A stretch of DNA of 26,523 bases from a virus: positions 1 through 26,523 of the IMG/VR virus record IMGVR_UViG_3300049567_000022; one strand, written 5' to 3'. The position numbers and the translations under genes are program-made. Below are positions 23,069 through 26,523 of this stretch, one piece after another (the stretch's first letter is position 1; the number at the start of each line of letters is the position of its first letter). The notes beneath the pieces were generated by a model, which was given only the letters and a program-made list of their open reading frames with translations, searched no databases and had not been told where the DNA came from.

Positions 23069-23452
23069 ATGAAGACCATCCTGGGTCGCGAGCCCGCGCT
23101 GTGGCTCGGCCTGTTCTCCGCCGCCCTGCAGTTCGCGGTCGCGTTCTGGTTGCGATGGCCGGACACCACGGTCACCGTGGTCAACGCGGCCGCCGCGGCG
23201 GCGCTCGGCGTGGTGACCGCGTGGGCCACCCGCGCCGTGGACGGTGGCAGTTCGTTCCAGTCGGCGATCCTCGGCTTCGGCCAGGCGCTGCTCACCGTGT
23301 GTCTCACCTTCGGCCTGCACATCACGCCGCAGGGCACCACGGCCATCATGGGCCTGCTCGCGATGCTCACCGCGGCGTTCGTGCGCGGCAACGTCCGTGC
23401 CGCGGCCGGCGGGTCAATGACAGCGGACCGCCCGGTGCGCCAGGTGGCCTGA
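23069..23452 (+). CDS. holin-like membrane protein
   Basis: 127 residues from ATG 23069, chosen because GGAGG at 23058-23062 is ideally spaced. GTG 22943 and ATG 23051 in the same frame would add a Pro-rich, unlikely N-terminus. Probable membrane helices: LWLGLFSAALQFAVAFWL (about 11-28), VTVVNAAAAAALGVVTAWA (35-53), AILGFGQALLTVCLTFGL (67-84) and GTTAIMGLLAMLTAAFV (89-105). The C-terminus is short and contains RPVRQVA. Proteins with this pattern are found after endolysins in actinophages and are usually taken as holins. It is the last gene before the strong terminator. Confidence 0.68.
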   Translation: MKTILGREPALWLGLFSAALQFAVAFWLRWPDTTVTVVNAAAAAALGVVTAWATRAVDGGSSFQSAILGFGQALLTVCLTFGLHITPQGTTAIMGLLAMLTAAFVRGNVRAAAGGSMTADRPVRQVA

Positions 23453-23507
23453 CCCCTGGCCGAGCGCTCGGTGTGCGAGTAGCCTCACCCTCAGACCCGT
23501 GCCAGGG

Positions 23508-23545
23508 AACGCCCCGCCTCTCCTTTGGGAGGGGCGGGGCGTTTT
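23508..23545 (+). terminator. intrinsic terminator of the late operon
   Basis: A 16-bp stem (23508-23523 with 23528-23543, one G-U pair) closes on the tetraloop TTTG and runs into TTTTGG. This is the clearest Rho-independent terminator in the window. It lies 56 bases after the holin-like gene and also faces the convergent minus-strand genes, though the T-run exists only in the plus direction. Confidence 0.9.
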
Positions 23546-23552
23546 GGCGTTC

Positions 23553-23705
23553 CTACAGGTCGGGGTGCCGCTCGCCCGAACGGGGCGATGGGGGAGGCGC
23601 CTGGCGGCGGGTCTCCCGGCGGGCGGTGCGCCGCTCGATGACGAGGAGGGTGACCTGTGCGGCGAGGAGGAGCCACGGCTGTACCAGCTCCGTCAGGATG
23701 TGCAT
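23553..23705 (-). CDS. tiny single-helix membrane protein (possible)
   Basis: 50 residues from ATG at 23705. One hydrophobic helix (LVQPWLLLAAQVTLLVIE, about 7-24) is followed by a basic tail (RRTARRETRRQ). GGAGG is present but only one base from the ATG, so the exact start is doubtful. It lies 14 bases downstream of another small ORF on the same strand and reads toward the late-operon terminator. No family recognised. Confidence 0.45.
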   Translation of the reverse strand: MHILTELVQPWLLLAAQVTLLVIERRTARRETRRQAPPPSPRSGERHPDL

Positions 23706-23719
23706 GCCTCCACGATGTG

Positions 23720-23890
23720 CTACACCCCTGGGGGGTTCTCGGGGGTGTTCGCGGAGAGGGCGGCGGGCCCCGCGGGGGTGTCCGGAGGGGGATCTGCGGG
23801 GGTGCCGGGCCGGTCCAGCCACCCGGGGCGGATGGTCTGCATGCCGAGAGGGAGGCGCAGCACGTCGGCGTCGAGGTCGATGTCGTCCAT
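23720..23890 (-). CDS. small acidic/Pro-rich hypothetical protein
   Basis: 56 residues from ATG at 23890, with GGTGG just upstream. The N-terminus MDDIDLDADVLRLPLGMQTI, then RPGWLD, looks like a real short folded peptide; the rest is Pro/Ala-rich and probably disordered. It sits 26 bases after the 67-residue gene and probably shares its transcript. Function unknown. Longer frames through this segment are very Pro/Arg-rich and look like antisense noise. Confidence 0.5.
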   Translation of the reverse strand: MDDIDLDADVLRLPLGMQTIRPGWLDRPGTPADPPPDTPAGPAALSANTPENPPGV

Positions 23891-23916
23891 GCCACCATCG
23901 TGACGGGGCGGGCGGG

Positions 23917-24120
23917 TCACGCGCGGCCGGTCGGCGGTTTGCGGTGGTCTGCGAGGGCGACCACCTCGACCAGGTCGGCGAGGTCGACGTGCCGGGCCAA
24001 CTCGGCGATGGAGCGGGCGTAGGTCACGATGAACCCGTGCTTGCGCACCCGCAGGACCTGCCTCCCGTTCAGGCGGATCCGTTCCACCTCGATCCGCCCG
24101 GGTCCGACCCACTTCGACAC
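23917..24120 (-). CDS. small conserved actinobacterial hypothetical protein
   Basis: 67 residues from GTG at 24120. SKWVGPGRIEVERIRLNGRQ, VLRVRKHGFIVTYARSIAEL and ARHVDLADLVEVVAL form a compact beta-beta-alpha type sequence. I recognise it as similar to short hypothetical proteins scattered through actinobacterial genomes, with no function known to me. No ribosome site precedes it, but a -10-like TATGCT ends 6 bases before the GTG, consistent with a leaderless mRNA. First gene of a likely three-gene minus-strand unit. Confidence 0.7.
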   Translation of the reverse strand: MSKWVGPGRIEVERIRLNGRQVLRVRKHGFIVTYARSIAELARHVDLADLVEVVALADHRKPPTGRA

Positions 24121-24126
24121 GTCGGC

Positions 24127-24132
24127 AGCATA
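24127..24132 (-). promoter_or_regulatory. -10 element TATGCT for a leaderless transcript
   Basis: On the minus strand TATGCT is followed by GCCGAC and then the GTG start at 24120. A transcription start 6-7 bases after a -10 box would fall on the GTG itself, the usual layout of leaderless genes in actinobacteria. No good -35 hexamer is seen at 17-18 bases; an upstream TTGACC is too close (10 bases). Confidence 0.5.
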
Positions 24133-24190
24133 GAAAGTCGCAGGTCAAGGGATGGCAAAGGCCGCCAGCGGGGGCTGGAGGCGGGGCTCG

Positions 24191-24196
24191 TAGGCT
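24191..24196 (+). promoter_or_regulatory. possible -10 element TAGGCT
   Basis: TAGGCT matches the actinobacterial TANNNT -10 pattern and lies 37 bases before the GTG of the 91-residue gene at 24233, which would give a leader of about 30 bases. No convincing -35 is visible, so this is a weak call. Confidence 0.35.
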
Positions 24197-24232
24197 CTGA
24201 CCCGGCACACACTCACCGGGGAAGGGGATGCC

Positions 24233-24508
24233 GTGGCCGACTACGAGCCGCCCGAGGGTCTGATCGCCGCGCAGCGCGCCTACTATGAGGCGGACGCCGC
24301 CGTGCAGGAGGTGACGGCCTCGCTGCCGTCGGGGATCGCCATCGCCGCCGGGGAGGCGGCCATCACCCCGGAGCAGCGCGCCGCTCTGGACGCGGCCCGG
24401 GCCGAGCGCGGCCGTCTGGTCGACGCGCTGTACGCGCATCCGTGGTTCGAAACGGTGGACGACCCGCACGCCGCACGCATGGAGCTCCAGCGCAGGGCGA
24501 GAGGTTGA
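24233..24508 (+). CDS. small conserved hypothetical protein, 91 residues
   Basis: GTG 24233 with GGGGAAGGGG upstream. It is mostly helical: YEPPEGLIAAQRAYYEADAA, VQEVTASLPSGIAIAAGEAA, ITPEQRAALDAARAERGRLV, DALYAHPWFETVDDPHAARM. I recognise this pattern from hypothetical proteins common in Streptomyces and related actinobacteria. No function is known to me. It is the only plus-strand gene in the right flank and ends 3 bases from the stop of a convergent minus-strand gene. Confidence 0.75.
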   Translation: MADYEPPEGLIAAQRAYYEADAAVQEVTASLPSGIAIAAGEAAITPEQRAALDAARAERGRLVDALYAHPWFETVDDPHAARMELQRRARG

Positions 24509-24511
24509 GCG

Positions 24512-24826
24512 TCACGCAAAACTATGCAGGCCGGGGTGTTGCAGGGGGAGGGTGCACACCTCGCCCAGCTCCACATCCTCGGCAACGCACGGCGGCAGCA
24601 CCTTAAACTCGCGCGGGCCCGCGTCCCCCCACAGCAGCCACAGCTCGGCGTCACCGGCGGCCTGCGCGAGCGCCAGGTGCACACCCGGGTGTCCGGTCTG
24701 GCGGACTTCGCAGCCCAGCTTGGTCTCGACCAGGTGGTGGTCGGCGTCCGGCGCCGCGTTCAGCCGCGCCACTTGGTCGTCGGTCAGGTCGGTGGCGGCG
24801 GCGCAGTGGGTGGATTCGAGGTCCAT
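24512..24826 (-). CDS. hypothetical protein, 104 residues
   Basis: ATG at 24826, with GGTGA 5 bases upstream. Sequence signs: MDLESTHCAAATDLTDDQVA, RLNAAPDADHHLVETKLGCE, HPGVHLALAQAAGDAELWLL, WGDAGPREFKVLPPCV, CTLPLQHPGLHSF. It has several His and Cys residues and a Trp-rich middle, and ends with the short motif HPGLHSFA. No known family. It is encoded 55 bases downstream of the serine recombinase on the same strand and may be cotranscribed, though the gap can hold its own promoter. Confidence 0.65.
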   Translation of the reverse strand: MDLESTHCAAATDLTDDQVARLNAAPDADHHLVETKLGCEVRQTGHPGVHLALAQAAGDAELWLLWGDAGPREFKVLPPCVAEDVELGEVCTLPLQHPGLHSFA

Positions 24827-24881
24827 GTGCGTCACCGTAGCTCTCGCCGAGGAGGCGATCTCCGCATACCGATAGTCGGCG

Positions 24882-25535
24882 TTAACTGTCCTCGCCCGGT
24901 TCGATCTCGGCGCGGCGACCTTGTCCCGCCTGGAGTTCGGGCAGGTACCGGTAGAGCGTGGCCCGGCCGACGCCGAGCAGCTTGGCGATGCTCGACACGG
25001 TCTCCTCCGGCTGGGCCAGCATGCGCCGGGCGCGCGCCACCATCTCTTCGTCCATCGCCCGTGGCCGGCCGAGCTGCTGGCCGCGGGCCTTCGCTGCGGC
25101 GAGCCCTTCATGGGTGCCCTGCACGATGAGCTCGCGGATGAACTCGGCCAGTGCGGCAAAGACGTGGAATACCAACCGGCCGCCCGGTGTGGTCGTGTCG
25201 AGCGCCTCATGCAGCGAGCGGAACCCGACCTCGCGGCGTCGCAGCTCGCCGACGGTGGCGATCAGATCAGGGAGGCTGCGACCGAGCCGGTCGAGCGAGA
25301 GCACAACAAGGGTGTCCCCGGGGCGCAGGTAATCCAGGCAGGCTGCGAGTTCGGGCCGCTGAAGGTTCTTGCCGGACAGCTTGTCGGTGAACACTCGGAT
25401 GCACCCCGCCTGCTCGAGCGCGATCCGCTGCCGGTCGAGGTTCTGCTCGCGGGTGGACACCCGGCCGTAGCCGACGAGCGCTCCCTCGCGCGCGGCCGGC
25501 TCGGTGGCGGTCGGGCGGTCGGCGGTGATGGTCAT
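24882..25535 (-). CDS. serine recombinase (resolvase/invertase family)
   Basis: 217 residues from ATG at 25535 (GGGAG 5 bases upstream); GTG 25538 would add one residue. It cuts and rejoins DNA at specific sites through a 5' phosphoserine link. The catalytic S27 is in VGYGRVSTREQNLDRQ, with R25, R83 and R86 (LSLDRLGRSLPDL) as further active-site residues. The E-helix dimer region is FAALAEFIRELIVQGTHEG. A C-terminal HTH (TVSSIAKLLGVGRATLYRYL, 179-198) binds DNA. Length and layout match Tn3-type resolvases and Hin/Gin invertases, not the large serine integrases of phiC31 type. No transposase is beside it. All key residues are intact. Confidence 0.92.
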   Translation of the reverse strand: MTITADRPTATEPAAREGALVGYGRVSTREQNLDRQRIALEQAGCIRVFTDKLSGKNLQRPELAACLDYLRPGDTLVVLSLDRLGRSLPDLIATVGELRRREVGFRSLHEALDTTTPGGRLVFHVFAALAEFIRELIVQGTHEGLAAAKARGQQLGRPRAMDEEMVARARRMLAQPEETVSSIAKLLGVGRATLYRYLPELQAGQGRRAEIEPGEDS

Positions 25536-25568
25536 CACGCTCCCGTGTCGCTAAAAGGGTGGTCGGTG

Positions 25569-25681
25569 GATTCTGAGACATCAAGATTTTTGGACACGTT
25601 TCCGGACGCTCCGGCGGCCCCCTGGCGGGTCTCCAGACGGTCGAAGGCGTCGGTGTCCATAGACGGTCGATTCTGAACACC
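25569..25681. repeat. candidate res-like recombination site
   Basis: Intergenic DNA upstream of the recombinase contains several short repeats. GATTCTGA occurs at 25569 and 25669, exactly 100 bases apart. TGGACAC (25591) is inverted as GTGTCCA (25653). AGACGGTCGA occurs at 25635 and 25661, 26 bases apart. An imperfect 30-base palindrome has arms GGTGTCCA (25652-25659) and TGAACACC (25674-25681). There is a relatively AT-rich stretch at 25578-25592. Several subsites next to a resolvase gene fit a res site, where the enzyme also represses its own promoter. This is inference; the subsites do not match a consensus exactly. Confidence 0.45.
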
Positions 25682-25703
25682 TCAGCGCGCGCCCGCGCCG
25701 AGG

Positions 25704-26030
25704 TCATCTCGATCGCGCCGTCGGGGAGGTTCCGGGGTCGGCGTCGCATCGGGTCTCCTCTCGGGTGTCGAGCTGGCGTAGGACGTCCTCGACGGCCACG
25801 GAGGGCCCGCCGCTGCGCGGCCGGTAGGCGACGGCCTTCCGGTACCAGGGGAGGCGCCCGCGGGCGTGGACGGTCCACCGGACGTCGGCCACGAGCCGGC
25901 GCAGGGCCGCGTCGTCCGGGGCGGCGCTGAGCCTCGCGTAGATGCCGACGAGCAGCCGCTCGCGCTCGGCGGGGTCGAGCAGGGACAGCTCGGCCTTGGC
26001 ACGGTCGCGCTGGTCTTGGGTGATGAACAT
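25704..26030 (-). CDS. hypothetical protein, 108 residues
   Basis: ATG at 26030 with GAGGAGG 5 bases upstream. The N-terminal two thirds is a helical bundle (ITQDQRDRAKAELSLLDPAE, RERLLVGIYARLSAAPDDAA, LRRLVADVRWTVHARGRLPW). It then has a short basic segment (YRKAVAYRPRSGG) and a disordered tail. No family recognised. It lies downstream of the HU-like gene on the same strand, 52 bases apart, with a strong hairpin in between. Confidence 0.65.
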   Translation of the reverse strand: MFITQDQRDRAKAELSLLDPAERERLLVGIYARLSAAPDDAALRRLVADVRWTVHARGRLPWYRKAVAYRPRSGGPSVAVEDVLRQLDTREETRCDADPGTSPTARSR

Positions 26031-26044
26031 GGGGTCCTCCTCGC

Positions 26045-26071
26045 GCCCCGCCCGCATCGCGCGGGCGGGGC
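26045..26071 (-). terminator. hairpin downstream of the HU-like gene
   Basis: GCCCCGCCCGC (26045-26055) and GCGGGCGGGGC (26061-26071) form a perfect 11-bp stem with a 5-base loop, 11 bases beyond the HU stop. No T-run follows. The base of the stem is only 2 bases from the ribosome site of the next gene (26036-26042), so it could act as terminator, mRNA 3'-end stabiliser or translational brake. Confidence 0.6.
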
Positions 26072-26082
26072 CACGGCGGGTG

Positions 26083-26373
26083 TCAGGCGGCGACGGGGGT
26101 GGCCTTCACGGTCTTCTTGAACTCGTCGCCCGCCTTGAACTTCGGCGTCCACGATGCGGCGTACGAGACGGGCCGGCCGGTGTGGATGTCCTTCGTGCTG
26201 CCTGCGGGGACCAGACCGCGCTTGAAGGTGCCGAAGCCGGTCACCTGGACGTCCCGCCCGGCGGCGACCTCGTTCTGCACGGTCTCGATGAGTGCGCCGA
26301 GGATGGCGGTGACGGCGCTCTTGTGGTGGCCGGAGGTCTCGGCGATCGCGTCGATGAGCTCGGTCTTGTTCAT
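26083..26373 (-). CDS. HU-like histone DNA-binding protein (variant)
   Basis: 96 residues from ATG at 26373, with AAAGG 7 bases upstream. It is a small dimeric, DNA-bending nucleoid protein. MNKTELIDAIAETSGHHKSA and the GFGTF motif (46-50) are classic HU, as is the C-terminal PKFKAGDEFKKTV (77-89). The DNA-binding arm departs from the rule. Where HU normally has R-N-P at the arm tip, this protein has K61-D62-I63, so the intercalating proline at position 63 is missing. It has no long Lys/Ala tail as in mycobacterial HupB. It may be a phage- or element-borne HU variant; the mobile-element context supports this but does not prove it. Confidence 0.88.
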   Translation of the reverse strand: MNKTELIDAIAETSGHHKSAVTAILGALIETVQNEVAAGRDVQVTGFGTFKRGLVPAGSTKDIHTGRPVSYAASWTPKFKAGDEFKKTVKATPVAA

Positions 26374-26424
26374 GATCTTGCCTTTCGGTTGGTGGTGGAG
26401 GCAGCCTGGTCAGGCGCTCCGGTC

Positions 26425-26450
26425 ACCCGCCCGGCCGTGGTCGGGCGGGT
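26425..26450. other. inverted repeat in the terminal intergenic stretch
   Basis: ACCCGCCCG (26425-26433) and CGGGCGGGT (26442-26450) form a 9-bp stem with an 8-base loop upstream of the HU-like gene. It could be the terminator of a minus-strand gene beyond the window. The remaining bases to 26523 show another short stem (TGCGCC at 26483 with GGCGCA at 26494) and no ORF. Confidence 0.45.
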
Positions 26451-26523
26451 CCCCGCAGCGTCAGCGCGTCGGGGCCGGATCCTGCGCCGGTGTGGCGCAC
26501 CCCGGTAGGGGGGAGGTGCTCAG

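Noticed and set aside
21911-23320. 469-codon antisense frame opposite the endolysin
   Set aside because: Shadow of the amidase gene, no domain visible.
22915-24288. 457-codon plus-strand frame across the late terminator
   Set aside because: It runs through a strong intrinsic terminator and several better-supported small genes; composition is Arg-rich noise.
24882-25535. The serine recombinase as the phage integrase
   Set aside because: At 217 residues it has the resolvase/invertase layout and lacks the large C-terminal domains of serine integrases; no att site was seen.
24524-25676. Plus-strand frames opposite the recombinase and the 104-residue gene
   Set aside because: Opposite a clear serine recombinase with all catalytic residues.

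Overview
The window is the late (virion and lysis) half of a tailed phage or prophage with a long, non-contractile (siphovirus-type) tail from a high-GC actinobacterium. The evidence is the strongly G/C-biased third codon positions, the frequent GTG starts, the near absence of TTA codons and an actinophage-like gene order. A flank of small cellular-type or accessory genes follows. I cannot name the host genus. No integrase, repressor or replication gene is in view, so free phage versus prophage cannot be settled here.

Layout, plus strand. Packaging and head: small and large terminase (135-2064), two tiny ORFs, portal (2438), prohead protease (3851) and major capsid protein (4951-6219). A block of about 5.4 kb (6233-11643) then separates the capsid gene from the head-tail connector. 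It encodes small beta-rich virion proteins, a structural protein with an inserted carbohydrate-binding-like module, a right-handed beta-helix protein, a beta-sandwich protein and a 408-residue protein made of fourteen ~24-residue repeats with about 47 Arg, no Lys and 3 acidic residues. One copy of the same repeat lies at the N-terminus of the beta-helix protein. I read this block as a capsid-surface or receptor-display cassette. It is the most likely place for something undescribed. Connector and tail: head-tail connector (11643), tail-completion proteins, major tail protein (14136), tail assembly chaperones with a probable -1 frameshift (14642-15318), a 1055-residue tape measure (15272), one tail-hub protein (18436) and three tandem paralogous beta-sandwich tip or fiber proteins (19671-21291).

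A strong hairpin (21302-21332) separates the tail operon from the lysis module: a four-helix membrane protein, a membrane-anchored coiled-coil protein, an amidase endolysin (22136-22939) and a holin-like membrane protein (23069-23452). This ends at a classic intrinsic terminator (23508-23545). Stop and start codons overlap at about a dozen junctions, so the late genes probably form one or two translationally coupled operons.

Right flank (23553-26523), mostly minus strand: three tiny ORFs convergent with the late operon, the first apparently leaderless; one plus-strand small ORF (24233); a 104-residue hypothetical; a resolvase/invertase-type serine recombinase (24882-25535) with a repeat-rich candidate recombination site just upstream; a 108-residue hypothetical; and an HU-like protein that lacks the canonical arm-tip proline. 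No intergenic stretch exceeds about 165 bases. I saw no tRNA, rRNA, CRISPR array or insertion sequence.
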